This document shows positions 43,629 to 51,913 of a stretch of DNA of 64,000 bases, piece by piece. Both the position numbers and the translations under genes were made by a program. The stretch covers positions 1 through 64,000 of the forward strand of contig CAYVTZ010000009.1 of the NCBI GenBank assembly GCA_964454685.1, given 5' to 3'. This stretch comes from CAYVTZ01 sp964454685. GTDB taxonomy: Bacteria > Bacillota > Clostridia > Christensenellales > Christensenellaceae. The notes beneath the pieces are model-generated. The model did not search any database. It saw only the letters and a program-made list of their open reading frames with translations, and had not been told where the DNA came from. How positions within the stretch are numbered: the first letter of the stretch is position 1; each line of letters starts with the position of its first letter.

Positions 43629-43655
43629 GCAACCGCACGAGTTCTGTGCGGTTGC
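43629..43655 (+). terminator. hairpin between pgk and tpiA, possible partial terminator
   Basis: Perfect 10-bp stem GCAACCGCAC (43629-43638) / GTGCGGTTGC (43646-43655), 7-base loop, followed by TTCGCGTTTT. The weak U-tract suggests partial termination or mRNA protection that sets pgk above the downstream genes. Confidence 0.55.
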
Positions 43656-43682
43656 TTCGCGTTTTGAGAAGAAGGAGGCACT

Positions 43683-44426
43683 ATGAGAAAACCAATCATT
43701 GCAGGCAACTGGAAAATGAACAAGACACCGCAAGAGGCGGTTGCATTGATTCGTGAATTGAAGCCGCTGGTGGCGGACGCGCAGGCACAAGTGGTGGTAT
43801 GCCCGCCGTATGTATGCCTTGCGGCGGCGCAAGAGGCGCTGAAGGGCAGCAACATTGCGTTGGGCGCGCAGAATATCCATTTTGAAGAAAGCGGCGCGTA
43901 TACGGGCGAGATTTCGGCGGATATGCTGCTGGCGTTGGGAGTGGAATATGTGATCATTGGTCACTCTGAGCGCAGAGAATACTTTGCGGAGACGGATGAA
44001 ACCGTCAACAAGAAAGTGAAAAAGGCATTGGAAAAAGGATTGGTACCCATCGTGTGCGTGGGTGAAAAGCTGGAAGAACGCGAGAACGGCATTACGGCTG
44101 AGCTGGTAAAGATGCAGACCAAACTGGCGTTGCAGGGCTTGAGCGCACAGGATGTAAAAAAAGTAGTGGTGGCTTATGAACCCATTTGGGCGATCGGCAC
44201 GGGCAAAACCGCAACCAGCGAAGATGCCAACAACACCATCAAAGAGATTCGTGCGGCGATTGCGGACGTATTTGGCGATGTGGCACAGGAAGTGCGCATC
44301 CAGTACGGCGGCAGCATGAACCCCAAGAATGCGTCCGAATTGATGGCGATGAGCGATATCGATGGCGGACTCATTGGCGGTGCGAGCCTGAAAGCGGAAG
44401 ATTTTTCAAAGGTGGTAAAGTATTAA
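43683..44426 (+). CDS. tpiA: triosephosphate isomerase
   Basis: 247 residues. N-terminal GNWKMNKT with the catalytic Lys, the electrophilic His in VIIGHSERRE, the catalytic Glu in VAYEPIWAIGTG, and the C-terminal phosphate loops YGGSMNPKN and GGLIGGASL. Interconverts dihydroxyacetone phosphate and glyceraldehyde 3-phosphate. GAAGGAGG precedes the ATG. One base separates its stop from the gpmI start. Confidence 0.97.
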   Translation: MRKPIIAGNWKMNKTPQEAVALIRELKPLVADAQAQVVVCPPYVCLAAAQEALKGSNIALGAQNIHFEESGAYTGEISADMLLALGVEYVIIGHSERREYFAETDETVNKKVKKALEKGLVPIVCVGEKLEERENGITAELVKMQTKLALQGLSAQDVKKVVVAYEPIWAIGTGKTATSEDANNTIKEIRAAIADVFGDVAQEVRIQYGGSMNPKNASELMAMSDIDGGLIGGASLKAEDFSKVVKY

Positions 44427-44427
44427 T

Positions 44428-45954
44428 ATGTTCACAGCACTGATCATCATGGACGGCTTTGGGCTTTCCAAGGATATAAAGGGTAACGCGATTTACTCGG
44501 AGGGAACCCCCAACATCAGCAAGCTGATGCAGCAATATCCTACATCCTCATTGGGCGCTTCGGGCATGGCGGTAGGTCTGCCGGAAGGGCAGATGGGCAA
44601 CTCTGAAGTAGGACATCTGAACATTGGCGCGGGGCGTGTGGTTTATCAGGAACTGACGCGCATCACTAAGTCGATTGCAGACGGTGACTTCTTTCAGAAA
44701 GCGGAGTTTTTGGATGCGATCGCAAACGCGAAACAGAAGGGCAGCGCGCTGCATTTGATCGGTCTGGTTTCAGATGGCGGGGTGCACAGTCATCAGGAGC
44801 ATTTATATGCGTTCCTCAAGCTGGCAAAAGAGCAGGGCATTGGCGAGCGCACCTTTATCCATTGCCTGATGGACGGGCGCGATGTGCCGCCGGACAGCGG
44901 AAAAGGCTTCATTGAGCAGTTGGAAGTGAAAATCAAGGAGATTGGCGCAGGCAAAATTGCGACGGTGATGGGTCGCTATTGGGCGATGGATCGTGACAAT
45001 CGTTGGGAGCGCGTACAGAAGGCATACGACGCGATGGTAAACGGCATCGGCGCAACGGCTGCGGATGCGGTAAGCGCGATGCAGCAGTCATACGACAAAG
45101 AGGAGTACGACGAATTTGTGCAACCGACGGTGATCGAACAGGCTGGCAAGCCGATTGCAAAGATTGCCGCGCAGGATTCTGTGATCTTTTTCAACTTTCG
45201 TCCCGATCGCGCGAGAGAGATCACGCGCAGCCTGACGGAGCCGGATTTTGACGGATTTGCGCGGACTTACTTCCCCACATACTACGTGACATTGACGCAG
45301 TATGACAAGACATTCCAGCATGTGCATGTGGCATACAAACCGCAGACGCTGGAAAATACGCTGGGTGAATACCTTGCCAAAAATGGCAAGACGCAATTCC
45401 GCATTGCGGAAACAGAAAAATATGCGCATGTGACATTCTTCTTCAATGGCGGCGTAGAGCAGCCAAACGACGGAGAAGAGCGCGTGCTGATTGCATCGCC
45501 AAAGGTTGCGACGTATGATCTGCAACCTGAAATGAGCGCTTACGAAGTCGCGGATAAGGCGGTGGAGTTGATCCGCGCGGAAAAATATGATGTGATGGTA
45601 CTCAACTTTGCAAACTGCGACATGGTGGGGCACACCGGTGTGTTTGACGCGGCGGTGCAGGCGGTTAAGGCAGTGGATGAATGCGTGCAAAAAGTGGTTG
45701 ACGCGATTTTGGCGGTGGGCGGTAACGTGCTGATCACGGCTGACCACGGCAACGCCGAAATCATGGTTGACCCACAGACGGGCGGACCTTTTACGGCGCA
45801 TAGTACCAATCCCGTGCCGCTGATTTTGGTGGGCAAGGACTATGTGGGCAAAAAGCTGCGTGACGGCGGCAAGCTTGCGGATCTTGCGCCGACGATGCTC
45901 AAGCTGATGGGACTGCCACAGCCGGAAGAAATGGAAGGAAACTCTCTAATCTAA
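44428..45954 (+). CDS. gpmI: 2,3-bisphosphoglycerate-independent phosphoglycerate mutase
   Basis: 508 residues, of the alkaline-phosphatase superfamily with two Mn2+ ions. The N-terminal metal site MDGFG and the phosphoserine at Ser59 in GQMGNSEVGHLNIGAGRV are visible, as are the insertion domain (GDGVHSHQEH-like DGGVHSHQEH) and the late metal ligands in NCDMVGHTG and TADHGNAE. Interconverts 3- and 2-phosphoglycerate. Third gene of the glycolytic operon. Confidence 0.97.
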   Translation: MFTALIIMDGFGLSKDIKGNAIYSEGTPNISKLMQQYPTSSLGASGMAVGLPEGQMGNSEVGHLNIGAGRVVYQELTRITKSIADGDFFQKAEFLDAIANAKQKGSALHLIGLVSDGGVHSHQEHLYAFLKLAKEQGIGERTFIHCLMDGRDVPPDSGKGFIEQLEVKIKEIGAGKIATVMGRYWAMDRDNRWERVQKAYDAMVNGIGATAADAVSAMQQSYDKEEYDEFVQPTVIEQAGKPIAKIAAQDSVIFFNFRPDRAREITRSLTEPDFDGFARTYFPTYYVTLTQYDKTFQHVHVAYKPQTLENTLGEYLAKNGKTQFRIAETEKYAHVTFFFNGGVEQPNDGEERVLIASPKVATYDLQPEMSAYEVADKAVELIRAEKYDVMVLNFANCDMVGHTGVFDAAVQAVKAVDECVQKVVDAILAVGGNVLITADHGNAEIMVDPQTGGPFTAHSTNPVPLILVGKDYVGKKLRDGGKLADLAPTMLKLMGLPQPEEMEGNSLI

Positions 45955-45975
45955 TTCATTTGGAGGTTATTTGTT

Positions 45976-46386
45976 ATGATTCAACTGATCTATGCCACAA
46001 AAGGAAGCGGGAAAACAAAACGACTCATCGACTTTGCGAATGCGGAACTTAGCGTGACCAAGGGCGAGATTGTGTTCATTGACGACGACAAACGGTATAT
46101 GTACGATGTGCCGCATCAGGTTCGTTTTGTGGATGTGCGCGATTTCCAGATCGAGTCCGGGGAAGAACTTTACGGTTTGCTGTGCGGCATGGTTGCGCAG
46201 AATTTTGATATTGAAGCGATTTATATTGACGCATTTTTGAAGATCGTGGGCAAGGATGTTGCGCAGATTGAACCGCTGATCAAAAAGATCATTGATTTGT
46301 CCGAGAAGAACAACTTCAAGGCGGTCATCATCATCAGCGCGGATCCGGCGCAGGCTCCGGAATATTTGAAGCCTTACATCATTTAA
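45976..46386 (+). CDS. small P-loop ATPase-like protein of unknown function
   Basis: 136 residues. A clear Walker A (ATKGSGKTKRL) is at residues 8-18, followed by strands that read like a reduced RecA/ASCE core: IVFIDDDKRYMYDV near residues 34-47 and EAIYIDAFLK near 77-86. No membrane segment. GGAGG precedes the ATG, and the gene is 21 bases after gpmI, so it is probably co-transcribed with the glycolytic genes. Similar short P-loop proteins occur in many Clostridia; I know of no assigned function. Confidence 0.8.
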   Translation: MIQLIYATKGSGKTKRLIDFANAELSVTKGEIVFIDDDKRYMYDVPHQVRFVDVRDFQIESGEELYGLLCGMVAQNFDIEAIYIDAFLKIVGKDVAQIEPLIKKIIDLSEKNNFKAVIIISADPAQAPEYLKPYII

Positions 46387-46412
46387 CTCGGGTAAGGCGG
46401 AGTAAGACGAGG

Positions 46413-46470
46413 AAACATACCGCTCAACGGGCTGCGATGGCGTGGCTATGTTTCGTGCGGTATGTTTTTA
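46413..46470 (+). terminator. terminator of the glycolytic operon
   Basis: Perfect 11-bp stem AAACATACCGC (46413-46423) / GCGGTATGTTT (46457-46467) closing a 33-base loop, then a short T-run. The long loop can fold further. Confidence 0.65.
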
Positions 46471-46595
46471 TGTGGCGCAGGTTTGGCAGATCGGATGAAT
46501 GCAAGGCGTGAAAGATGCCTTTGAGTGGCAAAAACAGGGTTCTGTTAATGCCGGAAACAACAGATTCGGCGCATCGACAGAATCAAGGAGGAATT

Positions 46596-48080
46596 ATGCA
46601 GGTTTTAAGTACGAGAGGGAAGCAGGCAGCGGACGCGATGCTGGCGGTGCTGCAAGGCATTGCACAGGATGGCGGACTGTTTGTACCGGAGCGTTTTCCC
46701 AAGCTGGATTTGGCATACGCAGTATCGCTCTCGGGTGATTACGCGAAATTGTCCGCGTATGTGATGGGACAGTTTTTTGACATGAGCGACGCGCAGATGC
46801 TGGAGTTGACGCAGCGCGCATACGCGACATTTGACGCGCCGGAGGTGGTGCCGGTACGTAAGCTGGCAGAACGTGAATACGTGATGGAATTGACGCACGG
46901 CCCGACGCTGGCGTTTAAAGATATGGCGTTGCAGGTGCTGCCGCGTCTCATCAGTAAGGCACTGGATGTGCATGAGCAAAATGAAGATGTGCTGATTTTG
47001 ACGGCGACTTCCGGCGACACGGGCAAGGCGGCATTGGAAGGATTTAAAGATGTGCCGCGCACGGCGATACAGGTGTTTTATCCGGTGGATGGCGTGGCAA
47101 CCATGCAGAAATTGCAGATGACAACGCAAGAGGGTGGTAATGTGTCCGTTTGTGCGGTCAAGGGGAACTTTGATGATGCGCAGACCGGCGTGAAGCAGCT
47201 TTTTGCGGATGAAGCGCTGCGCAAAGAGGTTGCACAGTGCGGGTTTACTTTCTCGTCTGCTAATTCCATCAACTTCGGACGGCTGATTCCGCAGGTGGCG
47301 TACTATGTATTTGCTTACGCGCGACTGGTATCCGAGGGGACGATCGCGCAGGGCGAAGCGATCAATTTTGTGGTGCCGACAGGGAATTTTGGGAATATTC
47401 TGGCGGGATATTATGCGAAACAAATGGGCTTGCCGGTGGCGAAGCTGATTTGCGCATCCAACAAGAACAATATTTTGACCGATTTCTTCCACACGGGTCA
47501 GTATGATGTCAACCGCGATTTTCACAAGACCATGTCGCCATCCATGGATATTTTGATTTCCAGCAACTTGGAGCGGCTGTTGTTTGAGATTGCAGGGCGT
47601 GATGCGAGTGTGGTTTGTGACTGGATGGAAGCACTGAAAGCGAGCGGGAAATATGAGATTCCGGCGCAGACGCGCACACTGCTGGAGCAGGGATTTTACG
47701 CGGATTTTTGTGCGGAGGAAGAAACATGCGCGACCATTCGCGGCGTATTCGAGCGATCGGCATATCTGATGGACACGCATACGGCAGTGGCGCAATGCGT
47801 CTATGAGAAATATGTACGGCAGACGGGAGATCAGACGATGAGCGTTGTGGTTTCCACGGCGAATCCGTATAAATTCACACAAGACGTGCTGTTTGCCGTG
47901 ACAGGTGAACGCGAGGAGGACGCTTTTGTGGCGGCGCAGAAGTTGTCAAAAGCGACAGGCACTGCAATACCGCGACAAATCAGTGAGCTGGACGAAAATG
48001 CTGTGCTGCATGATGGCGTGGTGGACAAATCGCAGCTTGCGGCGGCGCTGGAAGGCTTTTTAAAGCAGATGGAGAAATAA
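46596..48080 (+). CDS. thrC: threonine synthase
   Basis: 494 residues, PLP-dependent fold type II. Converts O-phosphohomoserine to threonine. The PLP lysine lies in GPTLAFKDMALQ and the phosphate-binding loop is TATSGDTGKAA. The ATG at 46596 has AAGGAGG 4-5 bases upstream; an upstream in-frame start at 46515 gives an unrelated 27-residue extension and is rejected. Followed 3 bases later by trpS. Confidence 0.96.
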   Translation: MQVLSTRGKQAADAMLAVLQGIAQDGGLFVPERFPKLDLAYAVSLSGDYAKLSAYVMGQFFDMSDAQMLELTQRAYATFDAPEVVPVRKLAEREYVMELTHGPTLAFKDMALQVLPRLISKALDVHEQNEDVLILTATSGDTGKAALEGFKDVPRTAIQVFYPVDGVATMQKLQMTTQEGGNVSVCAVKGNFDDAQTGVKQLFADEALRKEVAQCGFTFSSANSINFGRLIPQVAYYVFAYARLVSEGTIAQGEAINFVVPTGNFGNILAGYYAKQMGLPVAKLICASNKNNILTDFFHTGQYDVNRDFHKTMSPSMDILISSNLERLLFEIAGRDASVVCDWMEALKASGKYEIPAQTRTLLEQGFYADFCAEEETCATIRGVFERSAYLMDTHTAVAQCVYEKYVRQTGDQTMSVVVSTANPYKFTQDVLFAVTGEREEDAFVAAQKLSKATGTAIPRQISELDENAVLHDGVVDKSQLAAALEGFLKQMEK

Positions 48081-48083
48081 AAA

Positions 48084-49082
48084 ATGACAAAGCAGACGAT
48101 ATTCAGCGGCATACAGCCGTCGGGCAGTCTTACACTCGGCAACTATTTGGGTGCGGTGAAGAACTGGGCGGCGTTGCAGGAGGAATATAATTGTTATTAC
48201 TGTGTGGTGGATTTGCACGCGATCACCGTGCGCCAAAATGCAGCGGAGCTGCGCAAGCGCACACTGGATGTGATGTCCTTGATCGTGGCGGCGGGGGTTG
48301 ATCCGGAGCAAAACACGGTGTATATGCAGTCGCACGTTTCTGCGCATGCGGAGCTGGCATGGCTACTGAATTGCTACACTTACATGGGCGAGCTTTCGCG
48401 CATGACGCAGTTTAAAGAGAAGAGCCTTAAAGTGGGGGACAACATCAATGCGGGGCTGTTTACCTACCCGGTGCTGATGGCGGCTGATATTCTGCTGTTT
48501 CAAGCGAATCTGGTGCCTGTGGGTGTGGATCAGAAGCAGCATTTGGAGCTGACACGGGATGTGGCGGCGCGCTTTAACAATCTTTATGGTGACGTATTCA
48601 CAATTCCGGAGCCATACATTCCCAAGGCGGGAGCGAAAATTATGAGCTTGCAGGAGCCGGAAAAGAAGATGTCTAAATCGGACGAGAACGAAAACGCGTA
48701 CATTGCGTTGCTCGATCCGCCGGAGACGATCGTGCGCAAGATCAAGCGCGCTGTGACAGACAGCGATGGAGAAATCCGCTTTGCCGAGGACAAGCCGGGC
48801 GTTTCAAACCTGCTGAACATCTATGCTGTGATCACGGGGCAGACGGCCGAGCAGGCCGAGCGCGAATTTGACGGGCAGGGGTATGGCGTACTGAAGCAGC
48901 GCGTCGCGGACGCGGTGGTATCAGAGCTGGAACCGTTGCAGCAGCGGTATGCACAGTTGCGCTCGGACAAGGCTGCGCTGGAAAAAATCATCAACGAAAA
49001 CGCGCAGAAAGCGGATGTGGTCGCACGTAAGACGCTTGCTAAGGTGCAGCGCAAGATTGGCTTGGCGCCGAGAAAACTGTGA
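48084..49082 (+). CDS. trpS: tryptophanyl-tRNA synthetase
   Basis: 332 residues, class I aminoacyl-tRNA synthetase. The HIGH-type motif is in PSGSLTLGNYLG and the KMSKS motif in KMSKSDENEN; the GVDQKQHLELTRDVA block is typical of TrpRS. It is co-transcribed with thrC and no T-box leader is visible, unlike many Firmicutes trpS genes. Confidence 0.97.
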   Translation: MTKQTIFSGIQPSGSLTLGNYLGAVKNWAALQEEYNCYYCVVDLHAITVRQNAAELRKRTLDVMSLIVAAGVDPEQNTVYMQSHVSAHAELAWLLNCYTYMGELSRMTQFKEKSLKVGDNINAGLFTYPVLMAADILLFQANLVPVGVDQKQHLELTRDVAARFNNLYGDVFTIPEPYIPKAGAKIMSLQEPEKKMSKSDENENAYIALLDPPETIVRKIKRAVTDSDGEIRFAEDKPGVSNLLNIYAVITGQTAEQAEREFDGQGYGVLKQRVADAVVSELEPLQQRYAQLRSDKAALEKIINENAQKADVVARKTLAKVQRKIGLAPRKL

Positions 49083-49182
49083 GGTTGTGCGGTCTCGGCG
49101 GGCATATTGTGAGCCGGACTGATTGCGCGGCATGCGCGAGTTGGCTGTATTGCGCGATACAATACACGCGAGAAATGCGAAA

Positions 49183-49206
49183 AGAGCGGCGATTGCCGCT
49201 CTCTTT
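49183..49206 (+). terminator. terminator of thrC-trpS
   Basis: Perfect 8-bp stem AGAGCGGC (49183-49190) / GCCGCTCT (49195-49202) with a GATT loop, then CTTTTG. Confidence 0.75.
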
Positions 49207-49229
49207 TGTTGAGGGGGGTTCTTGACTTC

Positions 49230-49268
49230 TATCTTAGGTATCATTCACAGCAAATGATACCTAAGATA
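49230..49268. repeat. perfect 16-bp inverted repeat
   Basis: Arms 49230-49245 (TATCTTAGGTATCATT) and 49253-49268 are exact reverse complements around a 7-base centre (CACAGCA). No T-run follows, so it is not a simple terminator; a long operator or a structured RNA is possible. It lies about 170 bases upstream of the DUF5685 gene. Confidence 0.8.
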
Positions 49269-49401
49269 AGGGGCTGCAATAGATGGCAGCGGGAAAAAGG
49301 CGACATGCGTGATACAGGTTTATTGAAGGCATATTTTTAATGCGAAATATGAACATTCTATAAAAAATGCGCCGCTCGTGCGCGTTTTTTGCGTAATGCG
49401 G

Positions 49402-49430
49402 TGGAAATTTGGGGCGAATGATGTTATAAT
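49402..49430 (+). promoter_or_regulatory. extended -10 promoter abutting the DUF5685 start codon
   Basis: TGGAAA (49402-49407), 17-base spacer, TATAAT (49425-49430) with an upstream TG (TGTTATAAT). The predicted start falls at about 49437, which is the A of the ATG, suggesting a leaderless transcript. Confidence 0.65.
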
Positions 49431-49436
49431 GCCGTT

Positions 49437-50288
49437 ATGTTTGGCGCGATTGTTCCGCAGGTTTGCGAGCTCAAAGTGCGGGAACTTAAAACCTATCAGG
49501 CGTATTACTGCGGATTGTGCAAGGTTCTGAAAGAGCGGTATCACAGGCAATCCGTGCTTTATTATGACTGCGTGTTTTTGTTTTTGCTGTCGGACAGTCT
49601 GGCGCACGAAGCGGGCGAGGCAGCGCCTTGCAAGTGCATTCTGCACCCGTTTGAAAAGCGTATCGCTCTGCGTGGCAGAGGCGCGGAATATGCGGCGGAC
49701 ATCAATATACTGATGGCATACGCCAAGGCGGACGATGATGCGCACGACACAGGCAAAGGCGGATTTCGTCGGCACTATCTGCGCAAGGCATTTGCAACAG
49801 TGGAGCGGACGCATCCCGGCTTATTGCGTGAGGCGCAAGACATGAAAGAAATGCTGCACACATTGGAAGCGCAGCGATCGCCCGATACGGATGCGCTGGC
49901 GCATACCTATGCACAGCTTTTGGGGTCTGTATTTGAAAATGTGGATGTGCTGCATTCGCATATACTGCGAGATTTGGGGTATAACCTAGGCAGATGGACC
50001 TATTTGCTGGATGCGCTGGAGGACTTTGACGAAGATGCAAAGAGTGGCGCATTCAACGTATTCGCGCACAAATACGGTGCGATGACAGGGGAAACGAAGC
50101 GGGAGATTGAGCGCAGCTTATATTTTTCGCTGGCACAGGCGGCAAACGCGTTAGAGCGACTGCCCATACAGCATAACAAAGAGATTTTGCAAAATATCGT
50201 GTATTTGGGACTAAAGGCGCGGACGATGCAGGCGCTGTCCGGCGAAAAGCCGCAACAGCAGGACATCGGCGGTATGCGCATCGGATAG
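49437..50288 (+). CDS. DUF5685 family protein
   Basis: 283 residues. The N-terminal MFGAIVPQVCELKVRELKTY and YYCGLCKVL blocks are characteristic of DUF5685, a mostly helical family in Clostridia, often next to J-domain proteins. Acidic patches (AKADDDAHD and LDALEDFDEDAKSG) recall the Asp-rich motifs of all-helical isoprenoid-synthase-like folds, but catalysis is not shown. No ribosome site precedes the ATG, in keeping with the promoter position. It is followed after 22 bases by a J-domain gene. Confidence 0.82.
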   Translation: MFGAIVPQVCELKVRELKTYQAYYCGLCKVLKERYHRQSVLYYDCVFLFLLSDSLAHEAGEAAPCKCILHPFEKRIALRGRGAEYAADINILMAYAKADDDAHDTGKGGFRRHYLRKAFATVERTHPGLLREAQDMKEMLHTLEAQRSPDTDALAHTYAQLLGSVFENVDVLHSHILRDLGYNLGRWTYLLDALEDFDEDAKSGAFNVFAHKYGAMTGETKREIERSLYFSLAQAANALERLPIQHNKEILQNIVYLGLKARTMQALSGEKPQQQDIGGMRIG

Positions 50289-50310
50289 AAAAGCCCAGAC
50301 AAGGAGTAAG

Positions 50311-50895
50311 ATGAATCCATATCAAATTCTTGGCGTGAATGAGAACGCGTCCGAGGAGGAAATCAAATCCGCATATCGGAAGCTGGTGAAAAAATACCAC
50401 CCCGATCGTTTTGCGAATGATCCCGCGCAGCAGGCGGCAGCAGCCGAAAAGCTGAAATCTGTCAATGCAGCGTATGACATGATTGGCAAGATGAAGCAGG
50501 GCAATTACCAGTGGAGCAACACGCCGCAATTTGCGCAAGTGCGAAGCTATATTCAAAGCGGAATGATTGCCCAGGCGGAGGATGCGCTGAATCGTATGAG
50601 CGAGCGTCCTGCCGAGTGGCATTACCTGATGGGGATTTGCATGATGCGGCGCGGCTGGTATGACGGGGCGGCGGCGCACTTTGACCAAGCGCATCAAATG
50701 GAACCGAACAACGCCGAATATGAAAATGCGTGGCGCTCTATGCATGAGCCGGCAGGGTCTTACATGGACTTTGGCGAGGGCGGCGTGAAAATGGACATGT
50801 CCAGCAACTCTTGCAGAATTTGCTCGATTTTGGGATGCGCACTATGCACGGGATGCTGCTGCTGCTCACGCGGCGGCTGGATTTTCTGTTGCTGA
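50311..50895 (+). CDS. J-domain protein with cysteine-rich tail
   Basis: 194 residues. Residues 1 to about 65 are a DnaJ domain with the HPD motif (KKYHPDRF) that stimulates Hsp70 ATPase. A TPR-like helical middle follows (MIAQAEDALNRM and WYDGAAAHFDQAHQMEPNN). The final 30 or so residues contain ten cysteines (CRIC, GCALCTGCCCC, FCC), suggesting metal binding or membrane/thiol attachment. It has no Gly/Phe or zinc-finger region of true DnaJ. Probably works with the adjacent DUF5685 protein. Confidence 0.88.
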   Translation: MNPYQILGVNENASEEEIKSAYRKLVKKYHPDRFANDPAQQAAAAEKLKSVNAAYDMIGKMKQGNYQWSNTPQFAQVRSYIQSGMIAQAEDALNRMSERPAEWHYLMGICMMRRGWYDGAAAHFDQAHQMEPNNAEYENAWRSMHEPAGSYMDFGEGGVKMDMSSNSCRICSILGCALCTGCCCCSRGGWIFCC

Positions 50896-50907
50896 TGAGG
50901 AAAGAAA

Positions 50908-51438
50908 ATGGTTCGTGGAAATAACGCCGGAAAGACTTCTGTGGTTGTCATGTTTGGCGTGCTGACTCTATTGTTTTTGTATTTGGCAAACGTTGCGCCG
51001 GCATTCCGGATTTTATTATACTTTCTTACATCCATGTTTGTGATGGGAGTTGCCGTGGAGCGGCGGCTGGCAGCGTGCATCGTATTATTTTTATGTGTCA
51101 CATTTGCTGCATTTTTGCTGCTGCCGGACAACACCGGTGTATTTCCTTATCTTTTCTTTTTTGGACACTATGGCATTTTCAAATATTTTGTCGATCAAAG
51201 CCGCGGGAGAGCGGCAGCGTGGGTATTGAAATATATCTATTTTAATGTTGGATTCTTTTTGATCTTCTTCCTGACAGGTGGATATATGCGTGCGCTGATT
51301 TCCGTTACGTTGCCAAGCTGGCTGATTATCCTGCTGGCACAAGTGATTTTTGCGGTGTATGACATGATTTTTACGAAGCTGACTTCACTTTATCTGACAT
51401 GCTTTCGCAGTAAGCTGTTGGGGACACCGAGGTATTAA
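50908..51438 (+). CDS. multi-pass membrane protein of unknown function
   Basis: 176 residues with five or six hydrophobic helices (for example VVVMFGVLTLLFLYLANVAP near the N terminus) and a short basic C terminus. No family motif is recognised. GAGGAAAGAAA precedes the ATG. It sits between the J-domain gene and the FHA-FtsW-PBP genes, with 12-13 base gaps on both sides, so it is probably in the same transcript and may be linked to the cell envelope. Confidence 0.75.
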   Translation: MVRGNNAGKTSVVVMFGVLTLLFLYLANVAPAFRILLYFLTSMFVMGVAVERRLAACIVLFLCVTFAAFLLLPDNTGVFPYLFFFGHYGIFKYFVDQSRGRAAAWVLKYIYFNVGFFLIFFLTGGYMRALISVTLPSWLIILLAQVIFAVYDMIFTKLTSLYLTCFRSKLLGTPRY

Positions 51439-51451
51439 GGAGGACGACTGA

Positions 51452-51913
51452 ATGGGCGCTGCTGCTTATGAACTTGCGGCTTATGCCATGCGGTATTGGT
51501 TTATCTTTTTGACCGTGGGTATCTTGATTGCATTGATTTACATTTCTTATAAAGAATTCCGGGAGAAGAAATTTGTATTCACACAGGTGGAAAAATACGG
51601 CGGCTATCTGGAAATTGTGGACGGGCCGGAAGAATTCATTGGAGACCAATTTGGATTAACCGAGCAAAACACCATCGGACGCGCGCGCAAGTGCAGCGTT
51701 TCCATTCCGGACGACAGCATTCTAAAAACACACTTGTTGATTGAGCGGGAGGAGGACGAATTTTACGCGATTCCGATGTCCAAGCGCTCTACCATGGTGA
51801 ACGGACGGGAGCTGACGCGCAAGCAGCGCATCAAAACCGGCGATGTGCTTTCCGTGGGCGTTGTGGACTTGGAAGTACACTTGAAAAAGGCGAGGGTGGA
51901 GCATGACATTTAG
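51452..51913 (+). CDS. membrane-anchored FHA domain protein
   Basis: 153 residues. One N-terminal transmembrane helix (about residues 14-32), then a cytoplasmic FHA domain with the conserved phosphothreonine-binding elements GRARKCSVSIPDDS and TMVNGRELTRK. FHA proteins next to FtsW/RodA and class B PBP genes connect Ser/Thr kinase signalling with peptidoglycan synthesis in Gram-positive bacteria. The kinase is not in the window. It overlaps the next gene by 11 bases. Confidence 0.9.
   Translation: MGAAAYELAAYAMRYWFIFLTVGILIALIYISYKEFREKKFVFTQVEKYGGYLEIVDGPEEFIGDQFGLTEQNTIGRARKCSVSIPDDSILKTHLLIEREEDEFYAIPMSKRSTMVNGRELTRKQRIKTGDVLSVGVVDLEVHLKKARVEHDI

Larger units (their letters stand above)
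49083..49436. other. intergenic region trpS to DUF5685 gene
   Basis: Contains a terminator (49183-49206), a perfect 16-bp inverted repeat (49230-49268), and an extended -10 promoter directly abutting the next start codon. The segment 49270-49400 has no recognised element. Confidence 0.6.

Noticed and set aside
46515..46595. 27-residue N-terminal extension of threonine synthase
   Set aside because: AAGGAGG directly precedes the ATG at 46596, and the extension has no similarity to ThrC.
48060..48083. Possible T-box regulation of trpS
   Set aside because: Only 3 bases separate thrC and trpS, and no T-box specifier or antiterminator sequence is seen in the thrC leader.
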